A stretch of 64,000 nucleotides of DNA, taken from assembly GCF_017301635.1 (NCBI RefSeq), contig NZ_CP071091.1, forward strand, positions 9,602,501 to 9,666,500, written 5' to 3'. Below are positions 15,962 through 23,475 of this stretch, piece after piece (the stretch's first letter is position 1; the number at the start of each line of letters is the position of its first letter). Source of the DNA: Myxococcus landrumus (GTDB lineage Bacteria; Myxococcota; Myxococcia; Myxococcales; Myxococcaceae). The position numbers and the translations under genes are program-made. The notes beneath the pieces were generated by a model that was not told where the DNA came from, searched no databases, and worked only from the letters and a program-made list of their open reading frames with translations.

Positions 15962-16477
15962 TCACATCATCCGAGGGTCATCGCCTCGGGGATGTTCACC
16001 CCGCCACCCGTGACGCCCGCCGCAGCCGTGCCGGCGCCAGCCGTGGTGTCCGCCCCAGCCCCGCTCGATGATGTCCGCCAGCTCACGCCGCTGGCGAGGG
16101 TCCAGCGCCTCGTGGACCTGCGAGAGGGCGCCCAGGACCGTGCGGCGAATCTCCTCCATCTTCACGTCGTGCTGGGCGAAGCGCTCACGCACCGCGCCGC
16201 TGTCGAAGTGTTCTCCGCGCAGCGCCTGGGCCAGGGTGGTGCGGGTGGGCGTGAGCTCGTCGCGCAGGCCGCCGAGCGACTCCATGAGGTCCTCGGTGGC
16301 CTTGATGATGACCTTCTCCTGTCCCGGAGAGGTCTCCAGCCGCTCGAACAACCAGCGCAGCTTCATGCGCCAGCCCCACCGGCTGCCGCCGTGGCGGTGA
16401 TGGTGCCAGCGACGCCCCCCTCTCACCGTGTAGACGAGGCCCGCGAGACACGCGCTACCGAACAAGAATCCAAACAT
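15962..16477 (-). CDS. Spy/CpxP-like periplasmic stress protein
   Basis: A 171-aa protein starting at ATG 16477, with AGGAG 8 nt upstream. A short hydrophobic N-terminus (FGFLFGSACLAGLVYTV) is followed by a basic His/Arg/Trp-rich segment (GGRRWHHHRHGGSRW). Long helices follow, ending in LDPRQRRELADIIERGWG, which resembles the LTxxQ motif of Spy/CpxP/CnrX proteins. The C-terminus is Gly/His/Trp/Arg-rich, suggesting metal binding. It is the first gene of an operon with a small secreted protein, response regulator and kinase, the usual arrangement for a protein that reports envelope or metal stress to its own two-component system. Confidence 0.8.
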   Translation of the reverse strand: MFGFLFGSACLAGLVYTVRGGRRWHHHRHGGSRWGWRMKLRWLFERLETSPGQEKVIIKATEDLMESLGGLRDELTPTRTTLAQALRGEHFDSGAVRERFAQHDVKMEEIRRTVLGALSQVHEALDPRQRRELADIIERGWGGHHGWRRHGCGGRHGWRGEHPRGDDPRMM

Positions 16478-16820
16478 GTGTCCTGCTCCTTCATGAGGCG
16501 GGCCCAGGAGTGGGCGCGCCGGGATGACGGGCAGGAAGGTAGAAGGCGGGTATGAAGGGCGCGCCGGAGCCGCATGAAGAAACGTGAAGGCCGATGCGAG
16601 GACTCGGGATGAAGAGTCGAGTGTGCTCTGTTGACATCTCGAGCGACCGTCAGCCTCGCGAAATGTCCTCTGGTCGACGACTGCCTGCCCGGTGGGCGGG
16701 GAGCAGGTGGACAAAGCAGCTCGCGAGGTAGATTGTCGCGGCAGTGTCGGAGCGATGTCCGCCCCGCACTGGTGGTCCGGCTGGTCCCGGGTCGCCGTCT
16801 AGCAGAAAGAAGAAGGTCAC
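16478..16820. other. 343-bp divergent intergenic region (Spy operon / cold-shock gene)
   Basis: No convincing gene lies here. It must hold the promoters of the minus-strand Spy-like operon and the plus-strand cold-shock gene. A TTGACA occurs at 16631-16636 but no -10 box follows at a proper distance. If transcription starts near there the cold-shock mRNA would have a leader of about 150 nt, as is common for csp genes. No clear hairpin or riboswitch is seen. Confidence 0.4.
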
Positions 16821-17030
16821 ATGGCAACTGGTACTGTGAAGTGGTTCAACGACGCCAAGGGTTTCGGTTTCATCGCGCAAGAGGGTGGTGAGGATGTGTT
16901 CTGCCACCACACTGCCATCAACATGGATGGCTTCCGCACCCTGCAGGAAGGGCAGCGCGTGGAGTTCGAGGTGACCCGTGGCCCCAAGGGGCTGCAGGCG
17001 CAGAACGTGCGCGCCGCCAGCAACGGCTAG
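16821..17030 (+). CDS. CspA-family cold-shock protein
   Basis: A 69-aa single cold-shock domain. It shows the N-terminal GTVKWFNDAKGFGFI (RNP1, KGFGFI) and DVFCHHTAI (RNP2 region), then VEFEVTRGPKGLQAQNV. It binds single-stranded nucleic acid and is thought to act as an RNA chaperone. AAGAAGG precedes ATG 16821, and the terminator at 17062 makes it monocistronic. Confidence 0.97.
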   Translation: MATGTVKWFNDAKGFGFIAQEGGEDVFCHHTAINMDGFRTLQEGQRVEFEVTRGPKGLQAQNVRAASNG

Positions 17031-17061
17031 CGGAAATCCTGGCCACCCTTGAGTGAGCCCG

Positions 17062-17103
17062 AGGCCCGGTCTTTCCAGAGGAAAGGCTGGGCCTTCGTCT
17101 TTG
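17062..17103 (+). terminator. Terminator of the cold-shock gene
   Basis: AGGCCC (17062-17067) pairs with GGGCCT (17089-17094), and CTTTCC with GGAAAG inside it. The stem is two-part with a 3x3 internal loop, followed by TCGTCTTT. It lies 32 nt past the stop codon. Confidence 0.78.
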
Positions 17104-17232
17104 CGGGCTCCCGCCCTCCAGCCAGGCAGGCGCCGGTGCGGGGGCGTCGCGCGGTGTCTCCTTCCTTACCTTCCCAGTGGAGCGTGGCGCATCCGCCGCG
17201 CATCGCCTGACGGAGAGAGAAGGAGACGAGGC

Positions 17233-17601
17233 ATGGGGGATACCAGCGTGAAGAAGGTGGAGAGCCGGCGCTCGCCCAAGGGGGAGATGGGGCAGAAGTA
17301 CCTGGCCTCCGGCGTGCGAGTGTCCATGCGGCTGTGGGAGGACGAGCCACCCGGGGAGGCCAGGCCGGCTGCCCCGCGCGACTACGAGACGGTGGGTTTC
17401 GTACTGAAGGGCCGCGCGGAGCTGCACCTGGAGGGACAGGTCATCCTGCTCAACCCCGGGGACTCGTGGCTCGTGCCTCGCGGCTCCAGTCACACGTACA
17501 AGATTCTGGAGACGTTCTCCGCGGTGGAGGCGACCAGCCCTCCGGCCGCCGTCCATGGCCGCGACGAGCACGGGCGCGAGTCGAAGTCCGCGAAGGCGTG
17601 A
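17233..17601 (+). CDS. Cupin-domain protein
   Basis: A 122-aa protein with a single cupin (double-stranded beta-helix). GFVLKGRAELHLEGQVILLNPGDSWLVPRGSSHTYKI covers motif 1 and motif 2, with PGDxWxVPxGxxH as the best match. Several of the usual metal-binding His/Glu positions of motif 1 are absent, so it may not be an enzyme. AAGGAG lies about 8 nt before ATG 17233. No signal peptide. It stands alone between two terminators, and the ligand is unknown. Confidence 0.85.
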   Translation: MGDTSVKKVESRRSPKGEMGQKYLASGVRVSMRLWEDEPPGEARPAAPRDYETVGFVLKGRAELHLEGQVILLNPGDSWLVPRGSSHTYKILETFSAVEATSPPAAVHGRDEHGRESKSAKA

Positions 17602-17614
17602 AGCGCCGCGCCGA

Positions 17615-17663
17615 GGTGCCGCCCCGGCGCCCTTCGGCGTCGAGACGGGGCCCTCACGGCACC
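17615..17663. terminator. Possible bidirectional terminator between convergent genes
   Basis: GGTGCCG (17615-17621) pairs with CGGCACC (17657-17663), and CCCCG with CGGGG inside it. It lies between the cupin stop (17601) and the convergent lipoprotein stop (17665). No T-tract follows, so this is tentative. Confidence 0.35.
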
Positions 17664-17664
17664 G

Positions 17665-18084
17665 CTACTCGTACCACGTGGGGACGAACTGGCGGACCTC
17701 GGGGAGCTCGGCGAGGCGGCAGAGGGTGTCCCATGCGGCTGGGGTGAGCGCGCCGTGCCGCGCCTGGCACTCGGTCTCCGTCGTGGGGAAGAAGTAGAGC
17801 GTCTCCTCGGGGACGTTGCACCCGGCGCGGCCTCGCGAGACTCCGGCCACCTGGACCGTGGGGGCGATGGCCTTCACGCGGGCCACCAGCGCGTCATCGC
17901 CGGTGGGGAGGCAGAACTCCACGGAGCCGTCGTTCCTGCAGCCCGTCTCTTGATTGAACGTGAACTTCTGGGTCGCGCAGGCCGCGGCCTTGGGCGTGGA
18001 CTCCGACGCCGGCGGCTCGCGAGGTGGAGTGGCGCAGGCCGTCAACGTGGCGAACAACAGGCCAGGCAGCGTGAGTCGTCTCAT
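17665..18084 (-). CDS. Small Cys-containing lipoprotein
   Basis: A 139-aa protein. ATG 18084 is chosen (GGAGGG about 8 nt upstream) rather than the longer frame from 18120. The signal peptide MRRLTLPGLLFATLTAC ends in a lipobox (LTAC). The mature part has six further Cys residues after a Pro-rich linker (ACATQKF, GCRNDG, FCLPTG, GCNVPEE, ECQARHG, LCRLAE), suggesting disulphides. FCLPTGDDALVARVKAIAPTVQVAGVSRGRAGC is a distinctive central stretch. I recognise no family. It is probably outer-membrane anchored and stands alone. Confidence 0.75.
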   Translation of the reverse strand: MRRLTLPGLLFATLTACATPPREPPASESTPKAAACATQKFTFNQETGCRNDGSVEFCLPTGDDALVARVKAIAPTVQVAGVSRGRAGCNVPEETLYFFPTTETECQARHGALTPAAWDTLCRLAELPEVRQFVPTWYE

Positions 18085-18161
18085 GCGGGTTCCCTCCGAA
18101 GGCAGGGGGGATTCCAGCATGGCCGGGGCATGACGTGGGGTTCGCTGAGCGGCCCCTTCGC

Positions 18162-18941
18162 CTACGTGCGGGTGGGAGCCCAGATGGCGCTGTGGGGCTC
18201 CGGCGCGTCCGGGGAGGTCTCCGCGGTGTAGAAGTAGGCGGCGACGGCCGCGCGCCCGCGTCCCTCGGGGCAGCCCAGGGGCGTGGGGTGGCCGTGCCAG
18301 TAGTCGTCGCCATGGGCCATCACGACGAGCCGGTCGAGGAGGGGCGCAATCCGCGTCTCACACCGGGAGAGGTCGGCGCTCCACAACTCGAGGTCTCCGC
18401 CCCAGGCGGCCTCCCACTCAGGGTTCAGGTAGTAGAGGACGGTGAGGCGCCGCGTGAGCGCGCGGAAGCGGTCCCGGTTGAAGTCGGCGTGCAGCGCCAG
18501 GTGTCCCCCGCGCAACGTGAGGTGCAGCCCCGCGCCCCGGAAGTGCGGGTCCGCGATGAGGCCCTGCACTCCGGTGAGCGACTCCAGGAAGTCGATGAAC
18601 GACATGCTGGAGAACTCCGAGAGCAGGTGCCGGAGCGCTCCAGGGACGTCCTCGAAGGCCTTGCGCTGAAGCTGGCCCAGTCGCGCGGCCTGCTCCACGT
18701 GGTCTCTCCGCTTCCAGGAGGCCTCGCTCGCACCTGGGAAGATGCCCGCGAGCGCGGAGGCGAGCGGCGTCCCCAGGAAGCCATCGATGACGACATGTGG
18801 ATAGGGGCGGGCGGCGGCGTAGGGGCCGCGATGCGCCAGCGCGAGCGCGCGAAGCGCTGTCCGGTCGAGGAAGAAGCTGGGCCCCCTCAGTGGACCTTCT
18901 TCGAGGGTGGCGGCACTCACGGGTGGCGGCGGAGCAGTCAT
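18162..18941 (-). CDS. 2-oxoglutarate/Fe(II)-dependent oxygenase (prolyl 4-hydroxylase-like)
   Basis: A 259-aa protein with the 2OG-Fe(II) facial triad. H151-A-D153 (LHADFN) and a distal His in YWHGHPTPL (H216 or H218) bind iron, and a following Arg (EGRGRAAVAAYFY) binds 2-oxoglutarate. YPHVVIDGFL near residue 48 is the usual N-terminal beta-strand entry of P4H-type enzymes. It would hydroxylate a protein or small-molecule substrate in the cytoplasm. The start at 18941 has no strong ribosome-binding site; GTG 18980 would overlap the upstream gene. It follows the methyltransferase gene by 23 nt, so the pair is an operon of two tailoring enzymes. Confidence 0.86.
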   Translation of the reverse strand: MTAPPPPVSAATLEEGPLRGPSFFLDRTALRALALAHRGPYAAARPYPHVVIDGFLGTPLASALAGIFPGASEASWKRRDHVEQAARLGQLQRKAFEDVPGALRHLLSEFSSMSFIDFLESLTGVQGLIADPHFRGAGLHLTLRGGHLALHADFNRDRFRALTRRLTVLYYLNPEWEAAWGGDLELWSADLSRCETRIAPLLDRLVVMAHGDDYWHGHPTPLGCPEGRGRAAVAAYFYTAETSPDAPEPHSAIWAPTRT

Positions 18942-18964
18942 CGCGGTCGAGACCGCGACATATG

Positions 18965-19828
18965 TCACGGACGTGGCCACCCGGTCGAGGCGCTCCGTCC
19001 GCTCGCATGCTCGAGGACCCAGACGCCATACGTCACCTTCCCGAGCAGCAGGAAGATGTTCCACTGGTCATAGGCACAGAGCAGCTCGAAGGCCTCCCGG
19101 CCCAGCCGGGCCTCCACTCGCGAGCGGGCACGCAGCACCTTGCCGAACCTCAGCGCATGGCGCGCGAGGCCCTCGTCAAACGCTTCCAGGAACGGAGAGC
19201 CTTCCTCCGTCGTGGTGCCGAACTCGACGACGCGCAAGCCAGCGGACTCGTACGCGGCCGCCATGCGCTCGTGCGAGAGGGTGAGCGGGTTGAATCCCAC
19301 GCGCGACGTGACGCGCTCCGCCTCGCGAGGCTCCAGCAGCTCGGTGGCGAGCGCGCTGCAATTCATCATCGAGCCACCGGGGCGAAGCACCCGGGCGCAC
19401 TCCCTCATCGCGCCGTCCAGGTCCTCGACATGGTTGAGCATGTCCAGACACCAGACGAAGTCCACGGAGGCCGACTCCAGCGGAAGCCGCTCGATGCCTC
19501 CCTTCAGGAAGGTCATGCGTTGATGGAGTCCTTCTTGAAGGGCTCGCCCGGTGGCGAGCTCCAGGTTCTGGTCGAGCGGGTCCACCCCGATGAAGTCCCC
19601 CTCGTGTCGTCGAGCCAACTCCACCAACTGGCGCCCCTTGCCACAGCCGACATCGACGAGGCGGGAGCCCGCCTTCATGCCGCGCCGCGCCGGAATCGCG
19701 TTGAGCAGCGCTGACATGGGGCGGCCCCCCGGAGGCTCGTCCAGATATGCATACCGTGTCTGCTCTTCCGCCAGGAAAGGCCACAGAAAGCCATAGAAGG
19801 CTTCGATTCGCGCCGCGAGATTGCCCAT
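18965..19828 (-). CDS. Class I SAM-dependent methyltransferase
   Basis: A 287-aa enzyme. Motif I is LVDVGCGKGRQLVELA (residues about 56-71), with the acidic ribose-binding D in FIGVDPLD, then VDFVWCLDMLNHVEDLDGAMRECARVLRPGGSMM (motifs II and III). About 25 N-terminal residues precede the fold and a long C-terminal helical part follows (AYDQWNIFLLLGKVTYGVWVLEHA). The N-terminus resembles small-molecule or lipid methyltransferases, but the substrate cannot be read. First gene of a two-gene unit with the 2OG oxygenase. Confidence 0.88.
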   Translation of the reverse strand: MGNLAARIEAFYGFLWPFLAEEQTRYAYLDEPPGGRPMSALLNAIPARRGMKAGSRLVDVGCGKGRQLVELARRHEGDFIGVDPLDQNLELATGRALQEGLHQRMTFLKGGIERLPLESASVDFVWCLDMLNHVEDLDGAMRECARVLRPGGSMMNCSALATELLEPREAERVTSRVGFNPLTLSHERMAAAYESAGLRVVEFGTTTEEGSPFLEAFDEGLARHALRFGKVLRARSRVEARLGREAFELLCAYDQWNIFLLLGKVTYGVWVLEHASGRSASTGWPRP

Positions 19829-19968
19829 GGGGTCCCCTCTGCCCAGGTCATTCCTGGAATTGCTAGCGTGTCATTGCCGCGACGGACATTGAAGCCCCTC
19901 GCGTTGGAGCGTGAGCTGAGATTCATTTCAGCTCGAGTCCTGGACGTTGTCGGTACGTGGAGTCGTGC

Positions 19969-21375
19969 ATGCACGGTTGCTCGAGTTCGTTCATTCGGTT
20001 CGTCGGCCTGTGGGTGGGGCTGCTCATCGCGGGCGGTGCCTCGGCGAAGGACTCGCTCCAGGCGCGCCTGGATGCCTTCATCCGCGCGGAGCAGCAGCGG
20101 CAGGGGGTGGTGGGGCTCGCCGTGGGTGTCGTCCACAAGGGGAAGGTGGTCCTGGCGAAGGGCTATGGCTCGGCGAACCTGGAGCACGCCGTTCCCGTGA
20201 CGGCGGACACCCTCTTCCAGTCCGGCTCGCTCGGGAAGCAGTTCACAGCGATGGCGGTGATGGCCCAGGTGGAGGCGGGGCGGGTGTCATTGTCCGACAG
20301 CATCACGAAGCACTTCCCGGACGCGCCGGCGAGCTGGGCCCCCATCACGGTGCGGCACCTGCTGACCCATACCTCCGGCATCCAGGACCTGGAGGGGAAG
20401 CTCGATGCGCGCAAGGACTACACGGACGAGGAGCTCGCTCGCTACATCTACGCGCTGCCCCTGGAGTTCGAGCCTGGAGTCCGGTGGGGTTACAGCAACT
20501 CGGGCTACGTGCTGCTGGGCATCCTGGTGAACCGGGTCGCGGGGAAGTTCTACGGCGACGTGCTCGCGGAGCAGGTCTTCCGGCCCGCGGGGATGAAGAC
20601 GGCGCGAGGCATCAGCGAGGACGACATCGTGCCGCATCGCTCGTCGGGGTATCGGCGCGTGGGCGAGGCGGTGAAGCACCAGACGTGGGTCTCCCCCTCG
20701 CTCAACACCACGGCGGATGGCTCGCTCTACTTCTCGGTGAAGGACATGGTGGCCTGGGACGCGGCGGTGGAGCGTCGAGCGCTGCTGCGCGAGGAGAGCT
20801 GGCGCGAAATCCTGAGCCCCGTGAAGCTGAACAGCGGAAGCACGCAGCCCTATGGTTTCGGCTGGGAGGTGTTGGAGCGGGCGGGACAGCCGCTGCACAA
20901 GCACACGGGGGCATGGCAGGGCTTTCGCACCGCCTACGCCCGCTTCATCGGGGAGCGGCTCTCCATCGTCGTGCTCGCGAACACCGAGCAGGCCTTGCCC
21001 TCGCGCTTCGTCGAGGGACTCGCAGCCCTCGTCAACCCCGCGCTGGCCGTGCCGCCCCTCGCCGCGATTCCAGACACGGAGCCGGAGGTCACCGCGCAGG
21101 CCGTGAAGCTGATGGAGCAGGTCCGCGATGGGACGGTGGACCCCGCCCGGTTCGCGTATGCCCCGGAGGGCTTGCTGAGCCAGCGGTTCCCCCGCTACCA
21201 GGAGCTGCTGCGCAAGCAGGGAGCGCCGGGCCCGCTGGTGCTGATGAAGCGCGAGGTGCGCGGCGATGACCGCCTCTACCAGTACCAGGTGCGCCTGGGA
21301 GAGGGCACCTACGTCCTGTCCCTCGTGCTCATCCCCGATGGGCGCGTGGCGTTCTTCGATGTCAGGGCGCCCTGA
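19969..21375 (+). CDS. Exported beta-lactamase-family serine hydrolase
   Basis: A 468-aa protein from ATG 19969 (GGAG 6 nt upstream). A signal peptide (FVGLWVGLLIAGGASA) is followed by a class C beta-lactamase/DD-peptidase-like fold: nucleophile motif S87-LGK (SGSLGKQFT), HLLTHTSGI, YSNSGY (the YxN motif) and HTGAWQGF (the KTG-equivalent). After about residue 350 an extra domain of roughly 110 residues follows (AIPDTEPEVTAQAVKLMEQV, VRLGEGTYVLSLVLIPDGRVAFFDVRAP), as in many esterase/peptidase members. The real substrate could be peptidoglycan peptides, D-amino acid amides or esters. A second, unrelated-in-detail family member lies at 53137. Confidence 0.9.
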   Translation: MHGCSSSFIRFVGLWVGLLIAGGASAKDSLQARLDAFIRAEQQRQGVVGLAVGVVHKGKVVLAKGYGSANLEHAVPVTADTLFQSGSLGKQFTAMAVMAQVEAGRVSLSDSITKHFPDAPASWAPITVRHLLTHTSGIQDLEGKLDARKDYTDEELARYIYALPLEFEPGVRWGYSNSGYVLLGILVNRVAGKFYGDVLAEQVFRPAGMKTARGISEDDIVPHRSSGYRRVGEAVKHQTWVSPSLNTTADGSLYFSVKDMVAWDAAVERRALLREESWREILSPVKLNSGSTQPYGFGWEVLERAGQPLHKHTGAWQGFRTAYARFIGERLSIVVLANTEQALPSRFVEGLAALVNPALAVPPLAAIPDTEPEVTAQAVKLMEQVRDGTVDPARFAYAPEGLLSQRFPRYQELLRKQGAPGPLVLMKREVRGDDRLYQYQVRLGEGTYVLSLVLIPDGRVAFFDVRAP

Positions 21376-21471
21376 CCTCCGGCGCGCGAGGGGCGTTGTC
21401 TGAATCGTTCAAGACGGGGAGGACCGGGACGTGAGACGGGGTGCTCCACACGCTTCACCCAGGAGGATTCG

Positions 21472-21891
21472 ATGCCACTGCCCCCGAAAGACGCCGCGCG
21501 CCGCTTCTATGCCCGACTCGAGGAAGCGCTTCGCACAGGGGATGTCGACGTCCTCGATGACGTCATCGCGCCCGATGCCATCGACCATCAGCCGGACCCC
21601 GGCATGAATCCGGGGCGTGACGGCATCAAGGACGCCTTCGCGGGAATGCACCTCGCGTTCAGCGACGTGCGCTTCGGGGTCGAGGACCTGGTGGCCGAGG
21701 GTGACAAGGTGGCGTGCCGCATCCTCACGCGCGCCACGCACGGAGGCCCCTTCCTGGGGTTCCCTCCGACGGGACGCGAGGTGTCCTACGGCGTCCTCGA
21801 TATCCTGCGGTTCTCCGCCGAGGGGCAGTTGCTCGAGCGGTGGGGGCTCGTCGAAGAGGGCGCGTTGCGCCAGCAGCTCGCGGGCGCGTGA
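21472..21891 (+). CDS. SnoaL-like / ester cyclase family protein
   Basis: A 139-aa NTF2-fold protein. Markers are YARLEEALRTGDVDVLDDVIAPDAIDHQPDPGMNPGRDGIKD near the N-terminus, then VEDLVAEGDKVACRILTRATHGGPFLGFPPTGREV and ERWGLVEEGALRQQL. This matches the ester cyclase/SnoaL group, whose members cyclise polyketides or have unknown small-molecule roles. AGGAGG lies 6 nt before ATG 21472. No biosynthetic cluster is near, so the role is open. Confidence 0.87.
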   Translation: MPLPPKDAARRFYARLEEALRTGDVDVLDDVIAPDAIDHQPDPGMNPGRDGIKDAFAGMHLAFSDVRFGVEDLVAEGDKVACRILTRATHGGPFLGFPPTGREVSYGVLDILRFSAEGQLLERWGLVEEGALRQQLAGA

Positions 21892-21921
21892 GTCCGAGGG
21901 AGCGGGCTTCCATGCGGGTCG

Positions 21922-23253
21922 CTACGGCGCGAGATAGGCGCCGTGCTGCACCGTGGTGCTGTTGATCCACCGGTGGTAGGCGAAGTCCTGTTTCCCGTCT
22001 CCGTCGAGGTCGACGAAGCGAGCACCGAGGTCGCCGAAGCCCTCCGCCGCGATGTGGAACGGCGGCGTGTACTCCGGCGCCCACTGCCAGCCGCCGCCGG
22101 TGCTCACGTAGGCGCCCTTCTGCACCGTGGAGGCGTTGATCCACCGGTGGAAGAGGAAGTCCTGCTTGCCGTCTCCATTGACGTCGGCGAAGCGAGCGCC
22201 CAGGTCGCCGAAGCCATCCGCCGCGATGTGGAAGGGCGGTGTGAAGTCCGTGGACCACTGCCAGCCGCTACCGGTGCTCACGTAGGCGCCCTTCTGCACC
22301 GTGAAGGCGTTGATCCACCGGTGGAAGAGGAAGTCCTGCCGGCCGTCCCCGTTCACATCCGCGAAGCGAGCGCCCAGGTCGCCGAAGCCATCCCCCGCGA
22401 TATGGAAGGGCGGGGTGAAGTCAGGCGCCCATTGCCAGCCGCTGCCGGTGCTCACGTACGCGCCTTTCTGCACCGTGGTGGCGTTGATCCACCGGTGGAA
22501 GAGGAAGTCCTGCCGGCCGTCTCCATTGACGTCGGCGAAGCGCGCGCCGAGGTCGCCGTAGCAGTCCGCCGCGATGTGGAACGGCGGGGTGAAGTCAGGC
22601 GCCCATTGCCAGCCGCTGCCCGTGCTCAGGTAGGCGCCCATCTGCGAGATGGTGGCGCTGACCCACCGATGGAAGAGGAAGTCCTGCTTGCCGTCCCCAT
22701 TCACGTCGGCGAAGCGCGCCCCGAGGTCACCGTAGCCATCCGCCGCGATGTGGAAGGGCGGCGTGAAGTCGGGCGCCCACTGCCAGCCGCTGCCGGTGCT
22801 CAGGTAGGCGCCCTTCTGCACGGTGGCGCCGTTGATCCACCGGTGGAAGAGGAAGTCGTCCTTGCCGTCTCCATTGACGTCGGCGAAGCGAGCCCCGAGG
22901 TCGGCATAGCCATCCGCCGCGATGTGGAACGGCGGCGCGAAGGCGGCGACCGACTCCCAGTCTGTGCCGGTGCTCACATAGGCGCCCTTCTGCACGGTGG
23001 AGCCGTTGATCCACCGGTGGAAGAGGAAGTCCTGCTTGCCGTCGCCATTCACATCTGCGAAGCGAGCCCCGAGGTCACCAAAGCCATCCGCCGCGATGTG
23101 GAAGGGCGGCGCGAGGTCAGGGACCCCCCGCCAGGTGAAGGCGCGGCTGTGATTCGAGACATCGTGCGAGGTGTCTGGAAAGGAGGCCTGGGCGGCGATG
23201 AACGCTGTCGTGAGCAACCACGACAAGCCATTGCTGGTATTCAAAGACATCAT
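21922..23253 (-). CDS. Secreted seven-repeat FG-GAP/VCBS-like beta-propeller protein
   Basis: A 443-aa protein with an N-terminal signal peptide (NGLSWLLTTAFIAAQA). It then has seven tandem repeats of 58 residues starting near residue 48 (the last is cut at about 48). Each repeat reads PPFHIAADGxGDLGARF, then ADVNGDGKQDFLFHRW, then INxxTVQKGAYxSTGxxWQ. The DVNGDGxxDF loop is the calcium-binding element of FG-GAP/VCBS repeats. Seven blades fit a closed beta-propeller. Repeats are 80-95 percent alike by eye and sit on a near-identical 174-bp DNA repeat. GGAAGG precedes the start. Related propellers are often lectins or adhesins; no enzymatic residue is seen. Confidence 0.87.
   Translation of the reverse strand: MMSLNTSNGLSWLLTTAFIAAQASFPDTSHDVSNHSRAFTWRGVPDLAPPFHIAADGFGDLGARFADVNGDGKQDFLFHRWINGSTVQKGAYVSTGTDWESVAAFAPPFHIAADGYADLGARFADVNGDGKDDFLFHRWINGATVQKGAYLSTGSGWQWAPDFTPPFHIAADGYGDLGARFADVNGDGKQDFLFHRWVSATISQMGAYLSTGSGWQWAPDFTPPFHIAADCYGDLGARFADVNGDGRQDFLFHRWINATTVQKGAYVSTGSGWQWAPDFTPPFHIAGDGFGDLGARFADVNGDGRQDFLFHRWINAFTVQKGAYVSTGSGWQWSTDFTPPFHIAADGFGDLGARFADVNGDGKQDFLFHRWINASTVQKGAYVSTGGGWQWAPEYTPPFHIAAEGFGDLGARFVDLDGDGKQDFAYHRWINSTTVQHGAYLAP
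21925..23112 (-). repeat. Seven 174-bp in-frame tandem repeats
   Basis: The coding DNA of the propeller protein consists of a 174-bp unit repeated seven times (the last shortened), with very few differences at third positions as well as first and second. An anchor recurring in each unit is the stretch encoding FHRWIN. The units have no spacers, which excludes a CRISPR array. Such similarity points to recent amplification or ongoing gene conversion. Confidence 0.88.
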
Positions 23254-23475
23254 GACAGCCCTTCCACGCAGGGGATGCCTGTTTCGGCGGGCGCCACGTT
23301 AGAGAGGGCTCTCAGGGGCAACAAGAATGGGTGGGGCGTGATACGTCCAATAGCGAGACCTTCCGCCTGGCGTGTCCGCTTTCGATTCTTGTGGAGCCCG
23401 GCGGCGCATCCACTGCGGCCGGGTGCGGGGCGGTGAGCGCGTGGCGCGGGTGCTCCCGGGCCACGCTCTTCCCCC

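Noticed and set aside
16631..16636. TTGACA upstream of the cold-shock gene as a promoter
   Set aside because: No recognisable -10 box at 16-18 nt downstream (CTCGCG region).
21925..23112. Regular repeats that could look like a CRISPR array
   Set aside because: The units are 174 bp, contiguous, in-frame coding repeats without spacers; no cas genes are near.
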